Below are positions 41,569-50,888 of a stretch of DNA of 64,000 bases, piece after piece. The position numbers and the translations under genes are program-made. Under the pieces are notes generated by a model. That model searched no databases, had not been told where the DNA came from, and saw only the letters and a program-made list of their open reading frames with translations. Source of the stretch: Candidatus Treponema merdequi (lineage in GTDB: Bacteria; Spirochaetota; Spirochaetia; Treponematales; Treponemataceae); the NCBI GenBank assembly GCA_018064525.1, contig JAGHVB010000006.1:1-64000 (forward strand). The letters run 5' to 3'. Numbering within the stretch: position 1 is the first letter of the stretch; every line of letters begins with the position of its first letter.

Positions 41569-44343
41569 ATGAAAAACGGTAAAATTAAGATTATGGGCAA
41601 AATTTTATCTACAGTTATTATTTATCCTTTGACACAGATTATTGAGACTGCTTACGTATTTTTTTACAGATTTTTTAAGAATCCTGGAATTTCTGTAATT
41701 GGTGTAAGTCTTACAGTAACATTATTATGTTTGCCATTGTATATTGTTGCAGAACGCTGGCAGCAAATTCAGCGGGATACTGAAGCAAAATTAAATCCCA
41801 GAGTAAATAGAATTAAAAAAGCTTTTAAAGGTGATGAGCAATACATGATGCTTAATACTTATTACAGACAGAATCATTATCATCCTTTGATGGCTTTGAG
41901 ATCTTCTTTTGGTCTCTTGATTCAGATTCCGTTTTTTATTGCGGCTTACGGTTTTCTTTCGAATATGCAGGCATTAAAGGGACAGTCGTTCCTGTTTATT
42001 CGCGATATGGGTGCACCTGATGCGCTGTTTTCGATTGGAAGCTTTAGTGTAAATATCCTTCCGATTGCGATGACTTTGATTAATATTATTGCAGGTGCAA
42101 TCTATACAAAAGGATTTGCAGTAAAAGAAAAAGTTCAAATTTATGGAATGGCACTTGTTTTTCTGGTTCTTCTCTATACAAGCCCGTCAGGTCTCGTTCT
42201 ATACTGGACGATGAATAATGTTTTTTCACTTATAAAAAATATATTTTATAAATTAAAAAATCCTTTAAAAGTTTTATATGGAATTTTGTGCGCTGCCGTT
42301 TTACTGATGGATGTTTATCTGATATTCTTTTTCAGCAGATCTTCAAGAATTACTTACCTTCGTATAGCAGCGGTTATCGGAATTTCATGTCTTCTTTTAA
42401 TTCCATATCTTGTAAAAGCATTTAATTATCTTGTAAAAACTGTATTGAATCCGCTTGTTAAAGATAAAAAAATCAGATTTACAGTTTTTATTTTTTCTGC
42501 AATCGGATGTGCTTTGCTGACCGGCATGGTTTTGCCGGGACTTTTAATTTCTTCAAGCGTTCAGGAATTTGCAGATATTGCAGGACATTCAAATCCGGAT
42601 TTTTATGTTTATAATTCGCTTTTACAGGCAGCAGGATTATTTATATTCTGGCCTGTATGCATTTATTTTTTATTTCATGACAGAGTTCAGACTTTGATAA
42701 CTGTTTTATTGTGCTGTTTTTTAGTCTGCGGTCTTATAAATGCATTCGCATTTACAGGAACATATGGAATTTTAACACAATGGCTTATCTTTGATGCAGG
42801 ATTAAAATTTGATTCAGCTGCAAAAATAATTTTAAATATTGTTTTAATTGTTTTTGCAGTTTCCCTGATTTTAATTCTGATGAAATTTTATCCGAAAGTT
42901 TTATCTTCAATAACATCAGTTTTAGTAACAGGTGTTTTGATATTTGGAATTGTAAATCTTGTAAAAATAAATTCAGCATACAGACAATATAAAAACAGCA
43001 GTTCTAATGTCTTAACAGAAAATCAGAAAATCGAAAAAGATATTACGCTTTCATCAAATGGAAAAAATGTAATTGTAATTATGCTTGACCGTGCGATAAG
43101 CGCATATACAAAAGAAATTTTTGATGAATATCCTGCTTTGTATTCACAGTTTAAAGGATTTGAATTATATCCTAATACATTGAGTTTTAATGGTCATACA
43201 TTGACTGGTTCGCCGCCGCTTTTTGGAGGTTATGAATACAGTCCTCGTGAAAGACTTGCAAGAAAAGATAAAAATCAAAAGGAACTTCATAACGAAGCAC
43301 TTCTTGTAATGCCGCGTGTATTTACAGAGCAGGCAGATTTTTCTGCACAGATTGCAGATTTACCATGGGCAAACTGGTCATGGTATTCTGACATGTCTAT
43401 TACAAATCCATATGATAAAATTGAAGGAAAAAATCTTGCCAGAAAATATAATCAGTACTGGAACAACAACAATCCGAAGTTTTTAAGAAATGATGATTTA
43501 CTGGACAAAGTTTATAACCGTGATTTTTTCTGGTTTGCACTTTTCAGGGAAATGCCGCTTTTTTTACGACCGTTTATATACTATGACGGAACATGGTGGA
43601 ATTCTGAAAATATAAGTAAATCATTTCCATACAACGCTCAATACCCGGAACTTGATTATTTAAGCGAAATGACTTCTGTAATTTCTGATAATTCAAATAT
43701 ATTTTTATCTTTTGATAATGAAGTTACACATGATAAAGACAGATATGATGCTCCGCTTTATGTACCTTCTTCTGGCTGGGGAGTTCCAGGCACATCTCCA
43801 TTGGGAATACATTTTTCATTTGGTTCCAATGCTGCAGCAATTCATCGTCTTGGAGAATGGTTTGAATTTTTACAGCAGAACAATTGTTATGATAATTCGA
43901 GAATCATTATTGTTTCTGATCATGGTGCAGGAAATGAAGAATATCCTCCTGTTGATTATGGTTATGATAATCCGCTGATAGAAGGAATTTCATCATTGGA
44001 AAATCATAAAAATTTTTACAATGCATTTTTAATGGTAAAAGATTTTAACTCACAGGATACTCTTAAGATTAATCCACAGTTTATGACAAATGCCGATGTT
44101 CCTTTGATTGCATTTGATTCCATAATAGAAAGTCCTGTTAATCCGTTTACTGGAAAAGCTTTCTCAAAAAATGAAGCAGAAAAAATAAAAGAGAATGGTG
44201 TAGAGATTTCTACTTCCCGCCTCTGGAATATTGATGAGGTAGAAAATATTTCAACTTTACCATTGAATGACAATGACTGGGTTAGAGTAAAAGAAAATAT
44301 TTTTGACAGCAAAAACTGGACAGTAATAAAATCAAAAAAATAG
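41569..44343 (+). CDS. YidC/Oxa1-like membrane domain fused to a sulfatase-fold domain
   Basis: A 924-residue fusion. Residues about 10-235 match YidC/Oxa1 insertases: PLTQIIETAYVFFYRF, LNPRVNRIKKAF, the LIQIPFFIAAYGFLSNM region and SGLVLYWTMNNVFSLIKN. The positively charged TM1 residue five positions before the conserved LP proline (Arg in E. coli and Bacillus) is Thr51 here. Residues about 240-470 add five or six helices. Residues about 500-910 form an alkaline-phosphatase/sulfatase-fold domain with Asp507 in VIMLDRA, a Thr/Ser-rich nucleophile region (NGHTLTGSPP), and metal ligands in VSDHG (784-786). It heads the glycan cluster. I infer a polysaccharide-modifying transferase or hydrolase carrying a repurposed insertase domain. 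Confidence 0.75.
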   Translation: MKNGKIKIMGKILSTVIIYPLTQIIETAYVFFYRFFKNPGISVIGVSLTVTLLCLPLYIVAERWQQIQRDTEAKLNPRVNRIKKAFKGDEQYMMLNTYYRQNHYHPLMALRSSFGLLIQIPFFIAAYGFLSNMQALKGQSFLFIRDMGAPDALFSIGSFSVNILPIAMTLINIIAGAIYTKGFAVKEKVQIYGMALVFLVLLYTSPSGLVLYWTMNNVFSLIKNIFYKLKNPLKVLYGILCAAVLLMDVYLIFFFSRSSRITYLRIAAVIGISCLLLIPYLVKAFNYLVKTVLNPLVKDKKIRFTVFIFSAIGCALLTGMVLPGLLISSSVQEFADIAGHSNPDFYVYNSLLQAAGLFIFWPVCIYFLFHDRVQTLITVLLCCFLVCGLINAFAFTGTYGILTQWLIFDAGLKFDSAAKIILNIVLIVFAVSLILILMKFYPKVLSSITSVLVTGVLIFGIVNLVKINSAYRQYKNSSSNVLTENQKIEKDITLSSNGKNVIVIMLDRAISAYTKEIFDEYPALYSQFKGFELYPNTLSFNGHTLTGSPPLFGGYEYSPRERLARKDKNQKELHNEALLVMPRVFTEQADFSAQIADLPWANWSWYSDMSITNPYDKIEGKNLARKYNQYWNNNNPKFLRNDDLLDKVYNRDFFWFALFREMPLFLRPFIYYDGTWWNSENISKSFPYNAQYPELDYLSEMTSVISDNSNIFLSFDNEVTHDKDRYDAPLYVPSSGWGVPGTSPLGIHFSFGSNAAAIHRLGEWFEFLQQNNCYDNSRIIIVSDHGAGNEEYPPVDYGYDNPLIEGISSLENHKNFYNAFLMVKDFNSQDTLKINPQFMTNADVPLIAFDSIIESPVNPFTGKAFSKNEAEKIKENGVEISTSRLWNIDEVENISTLPLNDNDWVRVKENIFDSKNWTVIKSKK

Positions 44344-44351
44344 GAATCAAT

Positions 44352-45377
44352 ATGCCGGCAAAGATTTCGTATTACACACTTTTATTTATTAATGAAGACA
44401 GTTCAAAACTTGGAAATGGTGTCAGCGGAACATATTCTGAAAAAATTGCAAAGTATGTTAAATGCTGCAGTTCATTAAATAAAAGTCTTGTCCTTAACGG
44501 ACAGACAAAGTTAAAGGTAATCACAAATAATTCTGATCTGATAAAAAAAATTGATTCAGAACTTGAATGTATTGAAATTAAATTTGCTACAAATGTTGAT
44601 CCTTCAATTCCATTTGCATCTGCGCATTGTAAGCTTGATGTGTTCAATTATTTTTCTACACTTTCAGAAAAAGATTACAGCATTCTTCTTGACAGCGATG
44701 TTTTGTGTATTAACAGCGAAGCAAAAATTTTAAAAAGATTTTCTTCAGGGCTTCCGGTGATTTATGATATTACAGACCAGCAGTTTCAGGGTTGCGGAAC
44801 AGAACGCGTTTGTAAAGATAAAGAACTGATTGTCAGAAAAAGTTTTAATGATGAAAATTTTATTTCAAGTGGAATCTGGGCGGGCGGAGAATTTATTGGA
44901 GGCAGTGCTTCTTTTTATAAAGCATTGTATTCTGCGTGCAAAAAAATTTTACCTGTGTATATTTCAAATCATGAAAAATTGTTTCACAATGGAGATGAAA
45001 TGATTGTTTCATGTGCGCTTGAATATTTAATTCAGAAGAAAAAAATATTTGTATTTGATGCTGGAATTTCGGGACTTATCGGCCGCTATTATGATTCAAG
45101 TACAAATCATGTTCAGCATATCTGGAAATATTTTAAGACAAATATGTTTGTGCATCTTCCAATGGATAAAGATTTTCTTTCTTCTGAAAAAATTGATTTT
45201 TCTGATTGTGAAAAAATGATTTGTTCACTTGAAACTGAACTTCAAAATAAAAAGACTTTTATTGAAGCAACTGTCCGTGCAGACAGAGTTCTTCAGAAGC
45301 TGATAAAGGCTTTTTATAAAATCAGAGCATTTATAAAAAAGATGACAGGCCATGGAAATGCGCCTGTAGAATATTAG
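44352..45377 (+). CDS. Putative glycosyltransferase (GT-A-like, DxD)
   Basis: A 341-residue protein I cannot place in a named family. It starts eight bases after the fusion protein. A DYSILLDSDVLCIN segment (about residues 109-122) looks like a GT-A DxD sugar-nucleotide/metal motif, following a beta strand and preceding ASFYKAL and NGDEMIVSCALEYL blocks as in GT8-like or capsule transferases. No membrane helix or signal peptide is seen. The C-terminus is basic and may touch the membrane. A transferase adding a residue to the surface glycan is the likeliest role. Confidence 0.5.
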   Translation: MPAKISYYTLLFINEDSSKLGNGVSGTYSEKIAKYVKCCSSLNKSLVLNGQTKLKVITNNSDLIKKIDSELECIEIKFATNVDPSIPFASAHCKLDVFNYFSTLSEKDYSILLDSDVLCINSEAKILKRFSSGLPVIYDITDQQFQGCGTERVCKDKELIVRKSFNDENFISSGIWAGGEFIGGSASFYKALYSACKKILPVYISNHEKLFHNGDEMIVSCALEYLIQKKKIFVFDAGISGLIGRYYDSSTNHVQHIWKYFKTNMFVHLPMDKDFLSSEKIDFSDCEKMICSLETELQNKKTFIEATVRADRVLQKLIKAFYKIRAFIKKMTGHGNAPVEY

Positions 45378-45432
45378 AAAATATAAGAAGCTGGTTAGCG
45401 GATTATTTTTAAGTTATAGATAAGGATTTAAA

Positions 45433-46431
45433 ATGTACAAAACAAAAACACCTGTTGCGATGATTATTTTTAACCGTTATGACAATGCTCATGCAGTTCT
45501 TGAACAGATTAAAAAAGCTGAACCTCAGGAATTGTTTATTATTGCAGACGGTCCTCGTGCAAACCGTGAAGGTGAAAAAGAAAAATGTGAAAAGGCCCGT
45601 TCAATCTGTGATGAAGTTGACTGGAAGTGTAATGTACATAAAATTTTTTCTGATGTTAACTTGGGATGTGCAAAACGCGTGACATCAGGATTGAATGAAG
45701 TCTTTAGTAAAGTCGAGCGTGCTTTGATTTTTGAAGATGACTGTATTCCGGCAGAAAGTTTTTTTGAGTTTGCAGATGAAATGCTTGAAAGATATAAAGA
45801 CGAAGACAAAATAATGCTTGTTTCTGGAAACAACAAATGTTTTGATCCTTCAAAAAAAGATGGCGGTATTACAAAATTCCATCAGAATAAAAATAATCAG
45901 AATGAAAGTTATTTCTTTTCAAAACAGTCTCAGATCTGGGGCTGGGCAACATGGCGTCGTGCCTGGAATAAAATGGATCTTGCGATGAAGAGCTGGCCTG
46001 AATTAAGAAAAGAAAAACTCGTTGAAAGTATTTATAAAAAACCGTCGCATCGTTATTACTGGAAGTCCGCATTTGATTATGTTTACAATGGTCGTACAAA
46101 CAGCTGGGCTTTTCCATGGAATCTTTCTGTCTGGCGGGAAGACGGTTTTTCGATAATTCCAAAAGTAAATCTTATTCGAAATGCCGGTTTTAATGCGGAT
46201 GCAACACACACAAGCGGCAAAAGCATTTTTGAAAATCTGGATTACGGTAATCTTGAATTTCCTCTTGTCCATCCTGATATTTCAAACGGAATATGCCGCA
46301 ATTTTGAAATGGATATGCTCGAAATGAAAAGCCGCATAAAAGACGCAAAACAGCTTCCGTTTCCTTTGAATATGTTTGCATCAAAGGCAAAATGGGTTAT
46401 ACTTGGATTACTTGGGAAAGATAAAAAATAA
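45433..46431 (+). CDS. GT2-like glycosyltransferase (HlpA-like)
   Basis: A 332-residue GT-A-fold transferase. It starts VAMIIFNRYDNAHAVLEQIKK, the nucleotide-binding entry strand, and has LIFEDDCIPAESFFEFAD with an EDD in the place of DxD. SQIWGWATWRRAWNK and SWAFPWNLSVWREDG are typical of hemolysin HlpA-like and O-antigen-linked transferases. There is no signal peptide. A GGATTTAAA leader precedes the ATG. Acceptor and sugar are unknown. Confidence 0.7.
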   Translation: MYKTKTPVAMIIFNRYDNAHAVLEQIKKAEPQELFIIADGPRANREGEKEKCEKARSICDEVDWKCNVHKIFSDVNLGCAKRVTSGLNEVFSKVERALIFEDDCIPAESFFEFADEMLERYKDEDKIMLVSGNNKCFDPSKKDGGITKFHQNKNNQNESYFFSKQSQIWGWATWRRAWNKMDLAMKSWPELRKEKLVESIYKKPSHRYYWKSAFDYVYNGRTNSWAFPWNLSVWREDGFSIIPKVNLIRNAGFNADATHTSGKSIFENLDYGNLEFPLVHPDISNGICRNFEMDMLEMKSRIKDAKQLPFPLNMFASKAKWVILGLLGKDKK

Positions 46432-46469
46432 GTGGAATTTGTAGAAACGAATTTCTGTTTGGAGATAAT

Positions 46470-47600
46470 ATGATTCATTTTAATGTTCCGCCATTTGTTG
46501 GTACAGAATTTACATATATGAAAGAAGCCGTAGAAAATCATAAAATATGCGGTGATGGTCCTTTTACAAAAAAATGCAATGAATGGCTTGAAAAAAGATT
46601 TAATGCAAAAAAAGTTATGCTTACTACAAGTGGAACTTCTGCACTTGAAATGGCAGCATGGCTCTGCAATCTTAAACCTGGCGATGAAGTAATTTTACCA
46701 AGTTTTACTTTTTCTTCTACGGCAACAGCATTTGCGCTCGTCGGTGCGAAACTTGTTTTTGTTGATGTAAGAAAAGATACGATGAACATCGATGAAAAAT
46801 TGATTGAAAAGGCAATTACTCCAAAAACCCGTGTAATTGTTGCTGTTCATTATGCCGGTGTTGCATGCGATATGGATGCGATTATGGAAATTGCAAAAAA
46901 ACATAATCTTAAAGTTGTAGAAGATGCAGCTCAGGGTGTAATGTCAACTTATAAAGGAAAAGCACTCGGTACTATTGGTGACTTTGGCTGTTATTCATTT
47001 CATGAGACAAAAAATTATTCAATGGGAGAAGGCGGTGCAATCGTAATCAACGATGAGTCAGCAATTGAAAAAGCAGAAATCCTTCGAGAAAAAGGAACAA
47101 ACCGTTCTAAATTTTACCGCGGTCAGATTGCAAAATATAATTGGGTTGACTGGGGTTCAAGCTATCTTCCGAGTGATCTGAATGCAGCTTATCTCTGGGC
47201 TCAGCTTAATGCTGCTGATGAAATCAACAACAACAGACTTTCAACATGGAATAAATATAACGAAGTTTTTAAACCGCTTGCCGATAAAAAAATCATTGAG
47301 CTTCCGGTTGTTCCTTCTGACTGCGTTCATAATGCACATATGTTCTATATAAAATGCCGTTCACTTGAAGAAAGAACAGCGTATATTCAGTTTATGAAAG
47401 AGAATGACATTCTGTGCGTATTCCATTATGTTCCACTTCACAGTGCGCCTGCAGGTCTTAAGTTTGGTCGTTTTGACGGAGAAGATAAATATACAACTTC
47501 TGAAAGTGATAAACTTGTACGCCTTCCGCTTTACTACAATATTGAAAAGTCAGACCTTGAAAAAGTAATTGCAAAGACTCTGGAATTTTTTAATAAATAA
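46470..47600 (+). CDS. wecE: dTDP-4-amino-4,6-dideoxygalactose transaminase (WecE/RffA-like)
   Basis: A 376-residue DegT/DnrJ/EryC1 aminotransferase. The PLP lysine is Lys181 in CYSFHETKNYSMGEGGA, a motif typical of WecE/RffA enzymes that convert dTDP-4-keto-6-deoxyglucose to dTDP-Fuc4N. EDAAQGVMSTYKGKALGTIGDFG and the substrate loop FHYVPLHSAPAGL support the call. The glucose-activation enzymes (RmlA/RmlB) are not in this window. Its product, an amino-deoxy sugar nucleotide, would feed the neighbouring transferases. GGAG lies ahead of ATG 46470. Confidence 0.88.
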   Translation: MIHFNVPPFVGTEFTYMKEAVENHKICGDGPFTKKCNEWLEKRFNAKKVMLTTSGTSALEMAAWLCNLKPGDEVILPSFTFSSTATAFALVGAKLVFVDVRKDTMNIDEKLIEKAITPKTRVIVAVHYAGVACDMDAIMEIAKKHNLKVVEDAAQGVMSTYKGKALGTIGDFGCYSFHETKNYSMGEGGAIVINDESAIEKAEILREKGTNRSKFYRGQIAKYNWVDWGSSYLPSDLNAAYLWAQLNAADEINNNRLSTWNKYNEVFKPLADKKIIELPVVPSDCVHNAHMFYIKCRSLEERTAYIQFMKENDILCVFHYVPLHSAPAGLKFGRFDGEDKYTTSESDKLVRLPLYYNIEKSDLEKVIAKTLEFFNK

Positions 47601-47642
47601 TTTTTTTGAATTTATAAATTTGATTTACAAAAGGATTGCAGA

Positions 47643-48950
47643 ATGAAAATAATTCACCTTGCTACAACAAATGCCGGCGGTGCGGGAATCGCTGCAACAA
47701 GAATTCATAATCTTTTGACAGAAATGGGACATGAATCTCATCTTTATGTTCAGCACAAAGAACTTGATTCCCAGAATACAACTGAACTTTGTAATAAAGG
47801 CGGACAGGGTAAAAAGTACATGGTGAAAATGCGTTTTGAAAGAAAGCTTGCAAAGTTTTTAAAACGCAATCAAAAAGATACAGACTGGCAGCGTTTTAGA
47901 AAAGATGATGTTTATTGCTATAATGATTATGATGAAGAAAATAAAGAAGGTTTTTTCCCTGGACTTGAAAATAAAATTGATCTGGAAAATGTTGATGTTA
48001 TTTTTGTTCATCAGATAATCGGGTTTTTAAATACTTATGATGTTAAACGTCTTTATGATAGAACTCATGCGAGAGTAATTTTTACAATGATGGATATGGC
48101 TCCTGTTACTGGAGGCTGTCATTATGCATGGGACTGCAGAAAATTTTTTACAACCTGTTTTAACTGTCCTGCTCTTCCTTATGAATTAAATACCCGCAGT
48201 CATTTTCAACTTGAAGCAAAAGCTCAGAATATTTTATATATGAATGCAGAAATAATGAGCAATGCAGATTATGATCTGGATTTTGCAAAAAATTCCGCAG
48301 TTCCATTTTCAAAATACTGGAAATATTTTTATCCTGTTGATGAAGAAGTTTTTACTCCCGTTGAAATTAAAAAAGAAGAAAATACAAAATATCTTTTTTC
48401 AATTGCCAATTTTGCAAATGATGTGAGAAAAGGATTTACTTATGTTCTGCAGACACTGATAAATCTTGATAAAAAAATTCCTGATGGTCAGAAAGTGAAA
48501 ATGCTTTGTCTTGCTCCTTCTCTTTTTGATGGTTATAAATTTGAAAAAGTGGAATTTGAAAAGTTTGGTTTTTGTAAGAATGTAAATGATCTGGCAAAGG
48601 TTTATAATAAAGCAGATGTTTTTATGTGCACTTCGGTAGAAGATTCTGCACCGATGATGCTTGAAGAAGCACTTCTCTGCGGTGTTCCGACAGTGAGCTT
48701 TGATGTTGGAACTGCAAAGCAGTTTATCAAAGATGGAAAAAATGGCTATGTTGCCGAAAGATTTAATGCACTTGATATGGCCGAAAAAGTTTATACACTT
48801 TTGTACAAAACTCCGAAAACTCTTTTAAAACCAGAAGCAATTCACGACGGAATGGTAAAGATTTTAGGAAAAAAAGTTATTGTCAGTCAGTTTGAAGATA
48901 TTCTTGCCCAGAAAAAGGCCGATGCAAAATCACGCGGGACTTCAAAATGA
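47643..48950 (+). CDS. Group 1 (GT4-like) glycosyltransferase
   Basis: A 435-residue GT-B transferase. The N-terminal HLATTNAGGAGIAATRIHNLL loop and C-terminal SVEDSAPMMLEEALLCGVPTVSFDVGTAKQFI are the standard GT4 donor-site blocks. Residues about 155-185 hold several cysteines (GGCHYAWDCRKFFTTCFNCPALPY), a pattern seen in a subgroup of surface-polysaccharide transferases. The next gene overlaps it by four bases (ATGA), giving tight translational coupling. Confidence 0.88.
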   Translation: MKIIHLATTNAGGAGIAATRIHNLLTEMGHESHLYVQHKELDSQNTTELCNKGGQGKKYMVKMRFERKLAKFLKRNQKDTDWQRFRKDDVYCYNDYDEENKEGFFPGLENKIDLENVDVIFVHQIIGFLNTYDVKRLYDRTHARVIFTMMDMAPVTGGCHYAWDCRKFFTTCFNCPALPYELNTRSHFQLEAKAQNILYMNAEIMSNADYDLDFAKNSAVPFSKYWKYFYPVDEEVFTPVEIKKEENTKYLFSIANFANDVRKGFTYVLQTLINLDKKIPDGQKVKMLCLAPSLFDGYKFEKVEFEKFGFCKNVNDLAKVYNKADVFMCTSVEDSAPMMLEEALLCGVPTVSFDVGTAKQFIKDGKNGYVAERFNALDMAEKVYTLLYKTPKTLLKPEAIHDGMVKILGKKVIVSQFEDILAQKKADAKSRGTSK

Positions 48951-49831
48951 AAATAATTAAATACACCGGTGGAATCGGAAATCAGATATTTCAGTATGCT
49001 TTTGCATATATTCTCGAAAAAAAAGGATTTGAAGTAAAGGCAGATACAAGCCTTTATGATAAACCTCATTTTCGTGCCGGTGTTGATATGAGTCACGGTT
49101 ATTTTGCTGTTTCAGATGTTTTTGGACTGCAGGTAAAAGAAGCTTCAAAAAAAGAAATCAACAGACTTGGAACAAGTGCAAATACATTTATTGAAAGAAT
49201 TCAAAAAAAATTTTTTAAAAAAGCATCTCACATTGTAGAGTATGATTCAAAATTTAATCCTGATAATTTAACTGACATCCGTGATTTATATCTGGATGGA
49301 TATTTTCAAAATCCTTTGTATTGGAAAGGATATGAAAAAGATATTAAAAATCTTTTTGTATTTAAGCTTCCGTTAAATGAAAAATCAAAACAGCTTGAAA
49401 AAATTCTTGAAGAATCAAAAAATAAAACATGTTCAATTCATATTCGCCGCGGAGATTATTTAAATCATCCGACACTTTTTGTATGTGATAAAAAATATTT
49501 TGAAAATGCAATTTCAAAAATGATTGAACTTTGCCCGCAGATAGAAAAGTTTGTAATCTTTTCTGATGATATTGAATGGTGTAAATCAAATCTTGATACA
49601 CACGGAAAAGAAAATATTTTTGTTGACTGGAATCGTGATAAAGACAGCTGGCAGGATATAGCTCTTATGACAAAATGTTCAAATAACATAATTCCAAATT
49701 CAAGTTTTAGTTTCTGGGGTGCATATTTAAATCAGAATCAGGATGCAAAAATCATCTGTCCTGAAATCTGGTCTAAAAATGGTGCTAAAGATATGATAGT
49801 TCAAGACTGGTTTACAGTTTCTGTTAACTGA
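48947..49831 (+). CDS. GT11 alpha-1,2-fucosyltransferase-like protein
   Basis: A 294-residue GT11-family transferase. The donor motif HIRRGDY is preserved in CSIHIRRGDYLNHP. The N-terminal entry reads GGIGNQIFQYAFAYILEKKG, and the SSFSFWGAYLNQN block forms the C-terminal motif. Members add L-fucose from GDP-fucose in alpha-1,2 linkage, often making blood-group-like or mimicry antigens. Its presence predicts GDP-fucose synthesis genes elsewhere in the genome. It overlaps the GT4 gene by four bases. Confidence 0.88.
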   Translation: MKIIKYTGGIGNQIFQYAFAYILEKKGFEVKADTSLYDKPHFRAGVDMSHGYFAVSDVFGLQVKEASKKEINRLGTSANTFIERIQKKFFKKASHIVEYDSKFNPDNLTDIRDLYLDGYFQNPLYWKGYEKDIKNLFVFKLPLNEKSKQLEKILEESKNKTCSIHIRRGDYLNHPTLFVCDKKYFENAISKMIELCPQIEKFVIFSDDIEWCKSNLDTHGKENIFVDWNRDKDSWQDIALMTKCSNNIIPNSSFSFWGAYLNQNQDAKIICPEIWSKNGAKDMIVQDWFTVSVN

Positions 49832-49870
49832 TTGTTTTTATTTTTTAAAGTTTTTATTTAGGAGAATTGA

Positions 49871-50734
49871 ATGAAAAAAGTTTTTTTATCAGTTGTAATT
49901 CCTTTGTATAATTCTGAAAAGACTTTGAATGAATCAATTGGTTCTGTTGCTGCAGAAATTGGAAAATTGTATTCTGATGAAAAAAATGTAAAACAGTTTT
50001 CTCTTGAAAATACTGTTTCTGAAATTATTTTGTGTGATGACGGTTCTTTTGATAAAACTTCTATATTGTGTGACCAGCTTGCAGAGAAAATCAATTCTGA
50101 AAAAAAAGAAATTGAAGTTAAAGTGATGCATCTTAAAAATGGCGGAGTTGCCAGTGCGCGTAATATCGGAATGAAATATTCGCGTGGTGAAGTGATTGCG
50201 TTTAATGATTCTGATGACAGATGGTTATGTGGAACTTTGGTAAAACGTCTGACACTTTTAAAAAATGAAAATGCAGAATTAATAACGGCAAATCACGAAA
50301 TAGAATCACAGCGTGTAAAAAAACTTTTACCGACATCATTTCCGAATCTTTACATTGTAAAAACAGAAAATGAGTTATTTAAAAATTATTATACTGTGCA
50401 GAATTCAATTATTTCAAGAAAAATCATTGATGATGGAATATTCTTCAAAGATGGAATGCGATATGCAGAAGAAATGTATTTCTTTTTCCAGGTTTTACAA
50501 AAATATAAATGTCTTTTCTTGAATGAAAAAATGTCAGAAAGTGTACTGCATAAAGAACGTTTCGGGCAGAGCGGTTTAAGTGGAAATCTTAAAGCAATGG
50601 AAAAAGGTGAACTTACAAGTTTATCTTTGACATATAAAGAACTTAAGATGCCTTTTGCAAAATATGTTACCGCCTGTGTTTATTCAATTTTAAAATATTT
50701 CAGACGCGTTTTAATCTGTTCAATCAGAAAATAG
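49871..50734 (+). CDS. GT2 glycosyltransferase
   Basis: A 287-residue GT2 transferase: FLSVVIPLYNSEKTLNESI at the N-terminus, LCDDGSFDKTS, and NDSDDRW as the DxD-type metal motif (about residues 114-120). The C-terminus is short and basic and may peripherally bind the membrane. It is the last gene of the cluster, and the region after it begins the B12 riboswitch. GGAG lies just before ATG 49871. Confidence 0.88.
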   Translation: MKKVFLSVVIPLYNSEKTLNESIGSVAAEIGKLYSDEKNVKQFSLENTVSEIILCDDGSFDKTSILCDQLAEKINSEKKEIEVKVMHLKNGGVASARNIGMKYSRGEVIAFNDSDDRWLCGTLVKRLTLLKNENAELITANHEIESQRVKKLLPTSFPNLYIVKTENELFKNYYTVQNSIISRKIIDDGIFFKDGMRYAEEMYFFFQVLQKYKCLFLNEKMSESVLHKERFGQSGLSGNLKAMEKGELTSLSLTYKELKMPFAKYVTACVYSILKYFRRVLICSIRK

Positions 50735-50747
50735 ATTTTCAATGTTG

Positions 50748-50776
50748 TTGATTTCAAATAATAAATCTGATAAATT
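50748..50776 (+). promoter_or_regulatory. Promoter of the B12-riboswitch operon
   Basis: TTGATT (50748-50753), a 17-bp spacer and TAAATT (50771-50776), just upstream of the structured riboswitch segment. Both hexamers are imperfect. Confidence 0.4.
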
Positions 50777-50782
50777 CAATCT

Positions 50783-50885
50783 GTAAAAAATATTTTTACC
50801 TCCAATCCTGTGAAAGTCAGGGCAGTCTATTCTACTGTTAAAGTCAGACGGAGCATCTCACATCAAAGTACAATCAATAGGAGGT
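50783..50885 (+). ncRNA. Cobalamin (vitamin B12) riboswitch
   Basis: The core matches the B12-box class. AATCCTGTGAAAGTCAGGG (50804-50822) has the CCTG/CAGG stem. CAGTC...CTACTGT (about 50823-50838) forms the next stem. AAAGTCAGACGGAG (50839-50853) is the signature that follows. The 5' half is short and A/T-rich, so this is a reduced variant. ACCTCC (50798-50803) is complementary to GGAGGT (50880-50885), the ribosome binding site of the next gene, which suggests translation control by direct sequestration. It controls the following lipoprotein and TonB-dependent receptor. Confidence 0.82.
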
Positions 50886-50888
50886 TGT

